From assembly GCF_000189535.1 (NCBI RefSeq), contig NC_015145.1, positions 1,922,001 through 1,986,000 of the forward strand: 64,000 nucleotides of DNA, given 5' to 3'. The stretch comes from Pseudarthrobacter phenanthrenivorans Sphe3. GTDB taxonomy: Bacteria > Actinomycetota > Actinomycetes > Actinomycetales > Micrococcaceae. A program made the position numbers and the translations under genes. The notes under the pieces were generated by a model, which was not told the origin of the DNA, ran no database searches, and was given only the letters and a program-made list of their open reading frames with translations. Shown here piece after piece: positions 47,025-54,968 of this stretch (position 1 is the first letter of the stretch; the number at the start of each line of letters is the position of its first letter).

Positions 47025-47357
47025 ATGACCGAAATCAACGCGGCGCGCACCAGCCTCGAGGACGTCGAGGAGGCGCTGAAGGATGTCATTGACCCCGAAC
47101 TCGGCGTCAACGTGGTGGACCTCGGGCTGCTGTACGGCCTGAAGTACTCCGACGACGACGGCGCCCTGCTGATCGACATGACCCTGACCACGGCCGCCTG
47201 CCCGCTCACCGATGTCCTGGAGGAGCAGGTGGGCAAGGCCCTGGACGGCGTGGTTGATGACTGGCGCCTGAACTGGGTCTGGATGCCGCCATGGGGTCCC
47301 GAGCGGATCACCGACGACGGCAAGGACCAGATGCGGGCCCTCGGCTTCAACATCTGA
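47025..47357 (+). CDS. sufT: SufT / MIP18-family (DUF59) Fe-S maturation factor
   Basis: Small DUF59 protein, 110 residues, helping transfer clusters to target proteins. IDPELGVNVVDLGLLYG and TLTTAACPLTD, with the reactive Cys, are the family motifs. It starts 12 bases after sufC and is the last gene before a strong terminator. No sufS (cysteine desulfurase) or sufU follows, unlike the mycobacterial operon. Confidence 0.92.
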   Translation: MTEINAARTSLEDVEEALKDVIDPELGVNVVDLGLLYGLKYSDDDGALLIDMTLTTAACPLTDVLEEQVGKALDGVVDDWRLNWVWMPPWGPERITDDGKDQMRALGFNI

Positions 47358-47364
47358 ATAAAGC

Positions 47365-47414
47365 ACGACGACGGCCGGTTGCCTTCCAGCAGGAAGGTAA
47401 CCGGCCGTCGTCGT
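47365..47414 (+). terminator. Strong terminator after the suf operon
   Basis: A 23-bp stem (47365-47387 with 47392-47414) with one G-U pair and a 4-base loop, followed by CCTTT, directly after sufT. Confidence 0.9.
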
Positions 47415-47431
47415 CCTTTAACTCATTCCAC

Positions 47432-47479
47432 TGCTCCGTACCTGTCGTTTTCAATCCTCAAAACGACAAATACGGAGCA
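47432..47479. repeat. Second long hairpin, possible dispersed intergenic repeat
   Basis: TGCTCCGTA-CC-TGTCGTTTT pairs with AAAACGACA-AA-TACGGAGCA: 18 of 20 positions pair around an 8-base loop. It is much AT-richer than the terminator just before it. It lies 8 bases from the stop of the minus-strand metallopeptidase and could terminate that gene, but the long conserved arms also suggest a mobile or dispersed palindrome. Confidence 0.65.
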
Positions 47480-47486
47480 ATCGATG

Positions 47487-48368
47487 TTAGAGGGTCCGTG
47501 CCGAAAAGGTGTCGCACTGGTTGATGTCCCCGGTCTCGTACCCGGTGTAGAACCAGCGCTGGCGCTGTTCGCTGGAGCCGTGCGTCCAGGCTTCCGGCGT
47601 GACCCGGCCCGTGGCGGCTTCCTGGATGCGGTCATCGCCCACTGCCGAGGCGGCGGACAGGGCATCGTTGAGGTCCTGCTGGGTGAGGGCCTCCAGGAAC
47701 GGCTGGCCGTCCGGGCCCGGCTGGCTTGAGGCATGCTTTGCCCAGAGCCCGGCGTAGCAGTCCGCCTGCAGCTCAACGCGGACTGCACCGGATTCCGGCC
47801 CCTGCGGATCCTGCTGGGCCTGGTCCAGGTTGCCCAGTACGTTCTGGATATGGTGCCCAAACTCGTGCGCCACCACGTACTCCTGGGCCAGCGGACCTCC
47901 TGAGGAGCCAAAGCGGTCCACCAGCTCCTGGAAGAACCCGGGATCAAAGTAGGCGGTGGTATCGGCGGGGCAGTAGAAGGGACCAACGGCGCTGGACGCC
48001 GTACCGCAGCCGGTGCTGACAGCCTGGTCGAAGATGACCGTGTCAGGCTGCGGGTACTGCACGTTGTACTGCTGCAGGTAGGCGGGCCAGAACGCGTTCA
48101 AGCTGTTGACTGTGCCCGTGATGCGGCAGTCCACCCGGGCATCGGCGTCGGCACCCGTCTGGCAGGCGGGGGCAGTGCCCTGGCTCTGCGGCGCCGGGGC
48201 CGCGCCGCCCGCCAGCCCCTCCAGGAGCTGCGGGTTTACGCCCAGCAGCGCCGCGATAAGCAGGAGGAGCCCGCCGCCGATGCCGCCGCCCACCTTCACT
48301 CCACGGCCCATGCCGCGCCTGTCCTGGACCTGCGACGGATCCAGCTGCACGTTGTCGTTAAAACTCAT
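47487..48368 (-). CDS. Neutral zinc metallopeptidase (YpfJ family), membrane-anchored
   Basis: Putative zinc peptidase of the YpfJ/KPN_02809 family, 293 residues. A Gly-rich N-terminal stretch followed by one hydrophobic helix (about 24-44) anchors it with the catalytic domain outside. HEFGH near residue 167 is the zinc motif. Cys residues at about 69, 81, 121 and 133 may form disulfides. A TATTGT hexamer lies exactly 6 bases before the ATG, so the mRNA is probably leaderless. Divergent from the AMP-ligase gene. The natural substrate is not known. Confidence 0.88.
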   Translation of the reverse strand: MSFNDNVQLDPSQVQDRRGMGRGVKVGGGIGGGLLLLIAALLGVNPQLLEGLAGGAAPAPQSQGTAPACQTGADADARVDCRITGTVNSLNAFWPAYLQQYNVQYPQPDTVIFDQAVSTGCGTASSAVGPFYCPADTTAYFDPGFFQELVDRFGSSGGPLAQEYVVAHEFGHHIQNVLGNLDQAQQDPQGPESGAVRVELQADCYAGLWAKHASSQPGPDGQPFLEALTQQDLNDALSAASAVGDDRIQEAATGRVTPEAWTHGSSEQRQRWFYTGYETGDINQCDTFSARTL

Positions 48369-48374
48369 AAAGTC

Positions 48375-48380
48375 ACAATA
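48375..48380 (-). promoter_or_regulatory. -10-like hexamer TATTGT, leaderless metallopeptidase
   Basis: Read on the minus strand, TATTGT ends 6 bases before the ATG at 48368. Confidence 0.4.
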
Positions 48381-48427
48381 CCCGCGGGCCCGGGCCTCAA
48401 CCGGTGCCTCCCGGTAAAGTTGATCCG

Positions 48428-49834
48428 ATGCCTTTCCTCGACAAAATCCAGCGCTGGGCCGAAGAGCGGCCGCACGACACCGCCGTCGTCATCGCTGGCC
48501 AGCGGCTTTCCTGGGCGGAGCTCCGGGATTCGGCGGCGGCGCTGGTGCCCCACACCAAGTCCGTGACCCCGCTCTGCGAGGCCAACTCGGTGGAATTCGC
48601 AGCGAAGTTTGCCGCTGCCGTGGCCGGCGCGCGCCAGTGCGCTGTTCTCGACCCGGCGTGGCCCTCCCAGTTGCAGGAGGACATCAGGCACCGCGTCGAG
48701 TCCTCTGCAGAGGCTGCCGCGGTGTCCCCTGATGACCCCCTTGCGGACGGCGCACCCGAGGCGACGTTTCTGATCGGCCTGACCTCCGGCACCACGTCCG
48801 TCCCCAAGGCCTTTACCAGGTCCCGGAATTCCTGGCGCGAGTCCTTCGAGGCCTCCATCGAGTTTTTCGGCCTCCGGCAGGACGATGTCACGCTGGCTCC
48901 CGGTCCGCTGGCGGCGAGCCTGAACCTCTATGCCCTGGCCGAGTGCCTCTATGCCGGCTCGGAATTCCAGACGCTTGAGCACTTTGACGTCGGCGCTGTA
49001 CATTCCGCCATTACCCATGACCGCGTGACGCGCCTGGTCCTGGTTCCCACCATGCTGAGGATGCTCAGCGAGCGCGGACTGACCGGGTGCGTGGACGCCT
49101 CGGGGATCCGGACTATCATCTGCGCGGGGTCCAAGCTCGATACCCGGACCCTGGAAGCCGCGCGGCGCTGGGCGCCCAACGCCACGATCTTCGAGTACTA
49201 CGGTGCCTCCGAGTTGAGTTTCGTTTCCGGGGCAGGCCTGCCTGCGCGGGAGCTGGCGGTCCCCGGCGGCACCGGCATCGGCAGGGCGTTTCCGGGAGTG
49301 GAGGTGCGCATCCTCGACGACGCAGGGCTTCCCGTCCCGGACGGTGAAGCCGGGAACATCTGTGTCCGCAGCCGAATGGTGAGCAACGGCTACCTGTGGG
49401 GCGATGACGGCCAGGCGCTGAGGTCCTTCGGCGGATGGTTCACCGTGGGGGACCAGGGGTACCTCGCGGCAGCGGAGCTCCATATTTTGGGCCGGCGCGC
49501 CGACATGATCCTCACGGCCGGTAAGAACGTTTACCCGCACGAGGTGGAACTGGCACTGGCAGCGGTACCCGGCGTGGCCGCCGCGGTGGCCGCCGGTATG
49601 CCGGACGACCTGCGCGGCCAGCGCGTGGTGGCGGGCGTTGTCCCCTCCCACGGGGGAGTCACGGCCACCCAGCTCAGGGCCGGTCTCGAGGAGATTTTGG
49701 CCCGGGACAAACGGCCGCTGCAGTACTATCTGCTGGCCGAGCTGCCGGTCACAGACCGCGGCAAAGTCAGCCGGAGCATGCTGCTGGACTGGATCTCGTC
49801 CCGGGACCGGCGGGTACGCCACCTTGCCGGCTGA
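48428..49834 (+). CDS. AMP-dependent acyl-CoA synthetase/ligase (YhfT-like)
   Basis: ANL-superfamily acyl-CoA ligase, 468 residues, somewhat shorter than typical fatty acyl-CoA synthetases. P-loop LTSGTTSVPKAF near residue 120, adenylate motif YYGASE, the GWFTVGDQGYL motif with the hinge RADMILTAGKNVYPHEVE, and the C-terminal catalytic Lys region DRGKVSRSML. ATG 48428 has TAAAGT 7 bases upstream. The pairing with a thiolase and a BioY importer recalls Bacillus yhfT-yhfS-yhfU. The acid substrate is unknown; a biotin precursor or a fatty acid is conceivable. Confidence 0.85.
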   Translation: MPFLDKIQRWAEERPHDTAVVIAGQRLSWAELRDSAAALVPHTKSVTPLCEANSVEFAAKFAAAVAGARQCAVLDPAWPSQLQEDIRHRVESSAEAAAVSPDDPLADGAPEATFLIGLTSGTTSVPKAFTRSRNSWRESFEASIEFFGLRQDDVTLAPGPLAASLNLYALAECLYAGSEFQTLEHFDVGAVHSAITHDRVTRLVLVPTMLRMLSERGLTGCVDASGIRTIICAGSKLDTRTLEAARRWAPNATIFEYYGASELSFVSGAGLPARELAVPGGTGIGRAFPGVEVRILDDAGLPVPDGEAGNICVRSRMVSNGYLWGDDGQALRSFGGWFTVGDQGYLAAAELHILGRRADMILTAGKNVYPHEVELALAAVPGVAAAVAAGMPDDLRGQRVVAGVVPSHGGVTATQLRAGLEEILARDKRPLQYYLLAELPVTDRGKVSRSMLLDWISSRDRRVRHLAG

Positions 49835-51002
49835 GCTGCTGCCGCCGGACCGGCAGCCCGTCATCATCTCAGCGTTGCGCACCCCTGTCTGCCGCACGAA
49901 CGGAGCGCTGCGGGCCCTGCACGCGTATGAACTCCTGGCACCCGTGCTTCGGGAGCTGCTGGCCGGCGTGGACGTTGGGGCGGGAGAGGTCAGCGACGTG
50001 GTGATGGGCAACGCGGTGGGCGGTGGCGGTAACGTCGCACGCCTTGCGCTGCTGGAGGCAGGCCTGCCGGTGACCGTCCCAGGCATCACGGTGGACCGCC
50101 AGTGCGGTTCCGGACTGGACGCCATTGTCCTCGCGGCGCGGCTGGTGGCGGCGGGCGGCAACCCGCTGTACCTGGCCGGGGGAGTGGAGAGCACCAGCAC
50201 CGCGCCTCTCCGCGCGCACAGGAATCACGACGGCGGGCCGGAGTTCTACCGGCGCGCCCAGTTCGTGCCGGACAGCTACGGCGACCCGGACATGGGGGTG
50301 GCCGCGGAAACCGTGGCACGGAAGTTTGGGGTCAGCAGGGAGCGCCAGGATGCCTTTGCCCTGCGCAGCCACCGCCTGGCGCTGGCCGCCTCTGAAGCCG
50401 GATATCTTGACGGCGAACTGGTTCCGCTGGGCGTCGGCGCCGGTACTGTTGCTGCCGACGATGGCCCACGGCGGGGTCTGAACGGCGCGGTAATGTCCAG
50501 GTTTCCGCCCGCCTTTGTGGACGGGGGAACTGTCACCGCGGGTAACTCCTGCTTCGACGCGGACGCCGCCTCCGCCGTCGTCGTCACTTCCCTCGAGCGG
50601 GCCCGGGACTTGGGCGCTGCCGATGCGCTGCTGCTGGTGGGCGCAGGGACCGCCGGAGTGGAGCCGGACGTCCTTGGAGTCGGTGCGGCCGCCGCCGCCC
50701 GGAACGTGCTCACAGCCGCGGGGGTGGCAGCTGACGAGGTTGAGCTGGTGGAGTTTAACGAGGCGTTCGCGTCGCAAACCCTCGCCTGCCTGGATGAACT
50801 GGGCATCGATTCGGAACAGGTAAACCTCGACGGCGGCGCGCTGGCTTTGGGGCACGCGTATGGGGCGTCCGGTGCGGTCCTGGTTACCCGCCTGCTGGCG
50901 CAGGCACGGCGTGACGAGATGGCGGGAAGCCTTGGCCTTGCCATGATCAGCAGCGCCGGCGGCATGGGAACGGCGGCGCTGCTGGAATACCGGCGGTTGT
51001 AG
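49824..51002 (+). CDS. Thiolase-family acyltransferase (YhfS-like) with Cys-to-Ser at the second active-site position
   Basis: Thiolase-fold enzyme of 392 residues. The nucleophile Cys is in DRQCGSG (residue 94), with NEAFASQ and GGALALGHAYGASG following. The second catalytic Cys, normally in CxGGG, is Ser here: the end reads ISSAGGMG (residue 376, bases 49-51 of the 50,900s). The usual GHPxG Pro is Ala. A changed or condensing-only activity is possible. The start is uncertain: TTG 49824 overlaps the ligase end by 11 bases and gives the normal length, but has only a weak ribosome binding site. Tightly linked to the ligase. Confidence 0.8.
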   Translation: MPAELLPPDRQPVIISALRTPVCRTNGALRALHAYELLAPVLRELLAGVDVGAGEVSDVVMGNAVGGGGNVARLALLEAGLPVTVPGITVDRQCGSGLDAIVLAARLVAAGGNPLYLAGGVESTSTAPLRAHRNHDGGPEFYRRAQFVPDSYGDPDMGVAAETVARKFGVSRERQDAFALRSHRLALAASEAGYLDGELVPLGVGAGTVAADDGPRRGLNGAVMSRFPPAFVDGGTVTAGNSCFDADAASAVVVTSLERARDLGAADALLLVGAGTAGVEPDVLGVGAAAAARNVLTAAGVAADEVELVEFNEAFASQTLACLDELGIDSEQVNLDGGALALGHAYGASGAVLVTRLLAQARRDEMAGSLGLAMISSAGGMGTAALLEYRRL

Positions 51003-51009
51003 CCGGCGG

Positions 51010-51633
51010 TCAGTCGTCCGGCTCGCCCAGCCCGCGGGCGGCGAGCGCTTCCCCTGTTTGCCGGGCGAAGGCAACTGAAGTGATGAACACCGGCAGGATC
51101 AGCGCCCGGGGATTCCGTTCCAGCCCCCGTGCACGGGCGGAATCCCGGACGTCGGCGAAGGTTCCCGCGATGTAGGGGATGCTGCGGAGCATGATGCCGA
51201 TGGTCAGGGCGAACCGTTCAGGGTCGGCACCGAGTCTCTTAAAAGGTGTGGCCGCCTTGACCACGCCGTCCAGGAGCTGCTGCACGGGCGTGGTGGCGGT
51301 CAGCAGTGATGCCGCCACCACGCAGACAAGGATGTTTACGACGATCCGGGCTGCAGTTGGTGCGCCCAGCTGCCACCACTGGAAGAGCCCGATCACCAGG
51401 AGGACGGCGGCGAGGGGGCGGACAGCCGCCCAGAGTTTCCCCGCCCCGGCGCCGGTGAGCAGGAACAGGCCGCACAGTGCCGCGAGCACCGCCACAGAAA
51501 CGCGCCAGTCCACGATGACGAAGGAGGCCAGGCCGCTGGCAAAGACCAGAAGGAATTTCAAGCCCAGGGGTGCCCGGTGGACTATGGAGTTCCCGGGAAC
51601 GTAGTTGGCCAGGAGGAAGCCGTGGCCCCTCAT
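51010..51633 (-). CDS. bioN: Energy-coupling factor transmembrane protein EcfT/BioN
   Basis: Membrane coupling subunit of an ECF importer, 207 residues with about five helices. The coupling motif ARARG near residue 165 lies in SARARGLERNP. ATG 51633 overlaps the ATPase stop (ATGA), which decides it over an in-frame start 11 codons earlier. The last gene of bioY-bioM-bioN; its stop is 8 bases from the convergent thiolase stop. Confidence 0.88.
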   Translation of the reverse strand: MRGHGFLLANYVPGNSIVHRAPLGLKFLLVFASGLASFVIVDWRVSVAVLAALCGLFLLTGAGAGKLWAAVRPLAAVLLVIGLFQWWQLGAPTAARIVVNILVCVVAASLLTATTPVQQLLDGVVKAATPFKRLGADPERFALTIGIMLRSIPYIAGTFADVRDSARARGLERNPRALILPVFITSVAFARQTGEALAARGLGEPDD

Positions 51634-52355
51634 CGCGGTTCCCCGGCCTGCAGTCCGTCCAGACAAAGGGAACGGTAGGCCGCCACGGCATCAGCCGGCT
51701 CTCCGTCGAACACCACCTGTCCCTGCTCAACCACCAGCACACGGTCCATTTCCAGGGCCAGCTCCAGGTCGTGGGTGGACATGATGATCTGCTGGTCCAG
51801 CCCGGCCAGGGTCCTCCGGAGGAGCTCCCGGTTGCGGAGGTCCAGCAGGGTGGAGGGTTCATCGAGCACCAGGACTTTGGGGTTCACCGCCAGGACGGCG
51901 GCGAGGGCCATCAGCTGCCGCTCGCCGCCGGACAGCTCGTAGATGCTTTGGTCCGCCAGGTGCAGGAGTCCCAGCCGCTCCAGTGCCGCGTCCGCTGCCG
52001 CGCGCCGCTCGGCGGTGTTCTTCACCGAGCGGCGCAGGGACAGTTCCACGTCCTCCCGCCCGGTCGGCATCACCAGCTGGGACAGGGGATCGGTGAAGAC
52101 AAAGCCGACGTTCCGGCGTACTTTCCGGACGGCACGGACTGTGCTGTCGCCGTCGACCGTTACGCTGCCTGTGCTGGGCTGGACCAGCCCGTTGACCAGG
52201 CGCAGCAGTGTGGACTTGCCCGAGCCGTTGGCGCCGATGACGCCCACGCGGGACTCCTCCAGACGGAGCCCGACGTCGCGGAGCAGGACCTTCGGTCCGG
52301 GTGCATGGTCCGTTTCGACGGCGACTGTTACCTGGTCAAAGACGACGGCGGGCAT
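51630..52355 (-). CDS. bioM: Energy-coupling factor ATPase EcfA/BioM
   Basis: ABC ATPase of the biotin importer, 241 residues. Walker A GANGSGKST near residue 42, Q-loop region TDPLSQLVMPT, signature LSGGERQLM, Walker B VLVLDEPSTLLD, and H-loop STHDLEL. Ten bases downstream of bioY and overlapping bioN by 4. A dedicated three-gene BioYMN set is typical of actinobacteria. Confidence 0.92.
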   Translation of the reverse strand: MPAVVFDQVTVAVETDHAPGPKVLLRDVGLRLEESRVGVIGANGSGKSTLLRLVNGLVQPSTGSVTVDGDSTVRAVRKVRRNVGFVFTDPLSQLVMPTGREDVELSLRRSVKNTAERRAAADAALERLGLLHLADQSIYELSGGERQLMALAAVLAVNPKVLVLDEPSTLLDLRNRELLRRTLAGLDQQIIMSTHDLELALEMDRVLVVEQGQVVFDGEPADAVAAYRSLCLDGLQAGEPR

Positions 52356-52364
52356 GGCGGCGCC

Positions 52365-53009
52365 TCAGGCCTTCGCAGGCTGGGCGGTGCTGCGCCGGAT
52401 GCGGCGGACCAGGATGTCCGGGAAGGCACGGTGGAGGGCGACGGCGATGATGGCGGCGAGGATGTTCTTGACCATGTCCCCGGGGTAGAAGACCAGGTCG
52501 CTCAGGAAGGCCTGCTCAAGCGTGGCCTTGGTGTTCAGGGCGATGCCGGCGATGCCCAGGGAGTGCACCACCAACGCGCTGGTCACTGCGGCGGAAATGA
52601 AGAACCACAGTGCGCGGGCTTTGACGGTCCGGCGGATTACCACGGTAGCCAGCCACCCCACGATGCCGGCAGCGATGGGGAAGGCGATGATGTAGCCCGC
52701 CGAGGGGCCGGCAAGGATGCCCAGGCCGCTGCGGCCCTGGCTGAAGATGGGCAGTCCTGCAAGTCCCAGCACGATATAGAGCGCGACGGCGGCGAAGCCC
52801 CTTCCCGGGCCCAGCACCAGGCCAGTGAGCATCACGGCCAGCGTCTGGAATGTAATGGGAACACCGAAGCCGTTGACGGCCAGTCCGGGCACCAACGCGG
52901 CACCCGCCACGAGGGCGGCGAACACGGCGATCAGGCCAAGGTCGGTAGCGTTCCAGCGGCGGCGCCCGGATGCAGGGGTATTTTTGACGGCAGTATCGGT
53001 GTTGCTCAT
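52365..53009 (-). CDS. bioY: Biotin transporter substrate-binding subunit BioY
   Basis: S-component of the biotin ECF importer, 214 residues and about six helices. Conserved features are PVPITFQTLAVMLTG-like FGVPITFQTLAVMLTGL, and GPSAGYIIAFPIAAGIVGW after LPIF. ATG 53009 has AGGA 7 bases upstream; the in-frame start 8 codons earlier has none. A TAGATT on the minus strand (53038-53043) is a possible -10. A palindrome lies further upstream at 53081-53101. Confidence 0.92.
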   Translation of the reverse strand: MSNTDTAVKNTPASGRRRWNATDLGLIAVFAALVAGAALVPGLAVNGFGVPITFQTLAVMLTGLVLGPGRGFAAVALYIVLGLAGLPIFSQGRSGLGILAGPSAGYIIAFPIAAGIVGWLATVVIRRTVKARALWFFISAAVTSALVVHSLGIAGIALNTKATLEQAFLSDLVFYPGDMVKNILAAIIAVALHRAFPDILVRRIRRSTAQPAKA

Positions 53010-53080
53010 GGCGGTCCTGTCGGGGTTGTACAAGCGGAATCTAATGTACTGCCGACGTTACTGGCGCGGAACACCCCATA

Positions 53081-53101
53081 TTTTGTAGGGGGCCTACTAA
53101 A
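53081..53101. promoter_or_regulatory. Palindromic operator candidate between bioY and the methyltransferase gene
   Basis: Arms TTTTGTAGG and CCTACTAAA around GGG pair at 8 of 9 positions. The element is about 75 bases upstream of the bioY ATG on the minus strand and 110 bases before the plus-strand gene. It does not fit the BirA consensus, and I could not match it to the BioQ site. Confidence 0.4.
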
Positions 53102-53197
53102 GGGGGCTCCTGCTGCTGAGGGCTGGCCACAACTGCTCTTCAAAACCTTCCGGGCGGTACCTGTCATCCGGGAGGCCAGGGCTGCTGGCCGGCGTTG

Positions 53198-53203
53198 TAG
53201 TGT
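53198..53203 (+). promoter_or_regulatory. -10-like hexamer TAGTGT, leaderless methyltransferase
   Basis: TAGTGT ends 6 bases before the GTG at 53210; no ribosome binding site is present. Confidence 0.35.
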
Positions 53204-53209
53204 GATGGC

Positions 53210-54106
53210 GTGATCGTCCCCAACATTTCCCAGAGCACCGCTGCGGTCGCGGATCACTACGACGAGCTCGATCCGGTTTATCGGCGGGTGTGGGGTGATC
53301 ATGTCCATCACGGGTTATGGGTGACGGGTCGTGAGACGCCCGGGGAGGCCGTCGAGGCACTGGTCGATACCGTCGGGGAGAGGTTGCGCCTTACGCCTGG
53401 GGAGACGTGCGTGGACATCGGCTGCGGCTATGGCTCGACCGCGAGGCGGCTCGCGTCGACACGCGGGGTTCGCGTCACCGGCTTCACCCTTTCCGCTGAG
53501 CAGGCCCACTTCGCGGCCGCGCATTCCGTACCGGACGTTGACATCCGGGTGCGCGACTGGCTTGACAACGACGTGGCTGATGCCTCGGTCGATGCCGCGT
53601 GGGCGATCGAGTCGAGTGAGCACATGGTGGACAAGCCCGGGTTTTTCGCCGAGGCGCACCGCGTGCTGTTGCCCGGCGGCAGCTTCGTCATCTGCGCGTG
53701 GCTCGCCGAGAGCGGTGCTGGCGGGTGGAAGGTCCGCCACCTGCTTGAGCCGATCTGCCGGGAAGGGCGCCTGCCCTCGATGGGCACCCGCGAGGAGTAC
53801 GAGGCGATGGCAACAGCCGCGGGCTTCGTGGTCACCGGCTACGAGGATGTCAGCCGCCGCGTCGCCCGCACCTGGATGATCTGCGCCGGCAGGCTCGTGA
53901 AGGCCTTGTTCACCGACCGTGAGATGCGCCGCCTGGCCCTGCGCGCGCGCAACCGTGTCTTCGTCCTCAGCATTCCGCGCCTGATCCTGGCCTACCGCAC
54001 CGGTGCGATGCACTACGGGATATTTACGCTCACGAAGGCGAGTGGGAGTGGGCGGGTCAGCAACCAGGACCGGGCTGAAAAGTCGGGTGAATTGCATTCC
54101 GGGTAA
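53210..54106 (+). CDS. SAM-dependent methyltransferase (cyclopropane-synthase/tocopherol-methyltransferase-like)
   Basis: Class I methyltransferase of 298 residues. Motif I is CVDIGCGYGSTARRL near residue 66, motif post-I VTGFTLS, motif II WAIESSEHM, and motif III RVLLPGGSF. The N-terminal Tyr-Asp-rich VADHYDELDPVYRRVWG resembles small-molecule and lipid C-, N- or O-methyltransferases of the gamma-tocopherol or sarcosine type. The last 90 residues include a hydrophobic, Arg-rich helix region that may touch a membrane. Codon choices differ slightly from the core genes (more CGA/TCG). Substrate unknown. Confidence 0.8.
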   Translation: MIVPNISQSTAAVADHYDELDPVYRRVWGDHVHHGLWVTGRETPGEAVEALVDTVGERLRLTPGETCVDIGCGYGSTARRLASTRGVRVTGFTLSAEQAHFAAAHSVPDVDIRVRDWLDNDVADASVDAAWAIESSEHMVDKPGFFAEAHRVLLPGGSFVICAWLAESGAGGWKVRHLLEPICREGRLPSMGTREEYEAMATAAGFVVTGYEDVSRRVARTWMICAGRLVKALFTDREMRRLALRARNRVFVLSIPRLILAYRTGAMHYGIFTLTKASGSGRVSNQDRAEKSGELHSG

Positions 54107-54134
54107 AGCCGGACTTCGGCAGCCGGGCAGGGTT

Positions 54135-54620
54135 TCAGGGGTGCAACTCCCCGGGACCGGGCGACGGCGGGTCAGCAGTTGGGGTGTCTTCCCTCAGTTT
54201 CTGGGCCAGCATCACGAGGATTCCGCTGGGACCCCGGAGGTATGTGAGTTTGTAGGCGTCGCTGTAGGTGGCCACACCGCGCAGTGGACGGCATCCATGC
54301 TTCGCAGCCACCTCAAGGGCTTTGTCCATGTCATCGACCGAGAAAGCCACGCGGTGCATGCCGACATCGTTGGGACGCGTCGGAGCCGTCTCGATCGCCG
54401 CGGGGTGGATGTATTCGAAGAGTTCCAGGCGGCCATGGCCGTCCGGGGTCTGGAGCATCGCGATCCGGGCATGGTTGCCGTCCAGGCCGACGGCGGTGTC
54501 CGTCCACTCGCCGCTGACAGTGTCCCGGCCAATGACCGCGAGTCCGAGGTCGGTGAAGAAGGCAATTGCTGCTTCGAGGTCGCGCACGGCGATACCGACG
54601 TTCTCAAGTTTGATGGCCAT
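54135..54620 (-). CDS. VOC (glyoxalase/bleomycin-resistance) family protein
   Basis: Vicinal-oxygen-chelate fold protein, 161 residues, two beta-alpha-beta modules. LENVGIAVRDLEAAIAFF starts the first module and GMHRVAFSVDDMDKAL the second; metal-ligand candidates are His and Glu in NHARIAML, LELFEY and MHRVAF. The end reads YLRGPSGILVMLAQ, as in lactoylglutathione-lyase-like proteins. ATG 54620 gives the family N-terminus (MAIKLEN). A TAGCTT lies 5 bases before it. Exact reaction unknown. Confidence 0.82.
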   Translation of the reverse strand: MAIKLENVGIAVRDLEAAIAFFTDLGLAVIGRDTVSGEWTDTAVGLDGNHARIAMLQTPDGHGRLELFEYIHPAAIETAPTRPNDVGMHRVAFSVDDMDKALEVAAKHGCRPLRGVATYSDAYKLTYLRGPSGILVMLAQKLREDTPTADPPSPGPGELHP

Positions 54621-54687
54621 GCTTGAAGCTACCAAGCCGGGGCCGGTCAGCTCCAGTGATGGGAGGGCGGCATCTCACGGACGTCGC

Positions 54688-54710
54688 AACACCTAGCTGA
54701 AAGAGGTGTT
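54688..54710. repeat. Short inverted repeat AACACCT/AGGTGTT
   Basis: Perfect 7-bp inverted repeat with a 9-base spacer, lying just upstream of the transposase remnant. It may be a leftover insertion-sequence end, but no matching copy was found at the other side. Confidence 0.3.
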
Positions 54711-54797
54711 TGATCATGCGCAGTTCGACGCGCCGATCGCGGAAAGTGGGCCCAGAGGGCTTGGTTGAGAAGAAGCCCTTGTAAGTTCAGCTCATGA

Positions 54798-54968
54798 AAG
54801 AAGGGCACTCCAAGTCGGCAGCATGCACCTGCAGATGTCCTGTTCGCTGCAGAGGAAATCAACAGCCGTCCTAGAGCCGTGCTGGGCTGGTCAAGCGCTT
54901 CCGCTAAGTTCGCGACGTATCACGCCGCCGCGGCCAACGTAGCAGGGCGGGGTTCGTCCGTCCCGTGA
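54798..54968 (+). pseudogene. IS30-family transposase remnant (C-terminal end)
   Basis: In one frame between two stops the translation reads KKGTPSRQHAPADVLFAAEE, then INSRPRAVLGWSS. This matches the C-terminal pattern of IS30-type transposases (KGTD...EELNxRPRKxLGW). Only about 56 codons remain. The rest of the transposase is not seen, so it is a decayed insertion sequence. It borders the lower-GC block of unknown genes to its right. Confidence 0.6.

Noticed and set aside
53010..53080. BirA or BioQ site before bioY
   Set aside because: TTGTACAA and GTTAC fragments occur, but no second half-site at the right distance.
54834..54968. Intact insertion sequence
   Set aside because: Only the transposase C-terminus is present and no matching terminal inverted repeats or target duplications were found.
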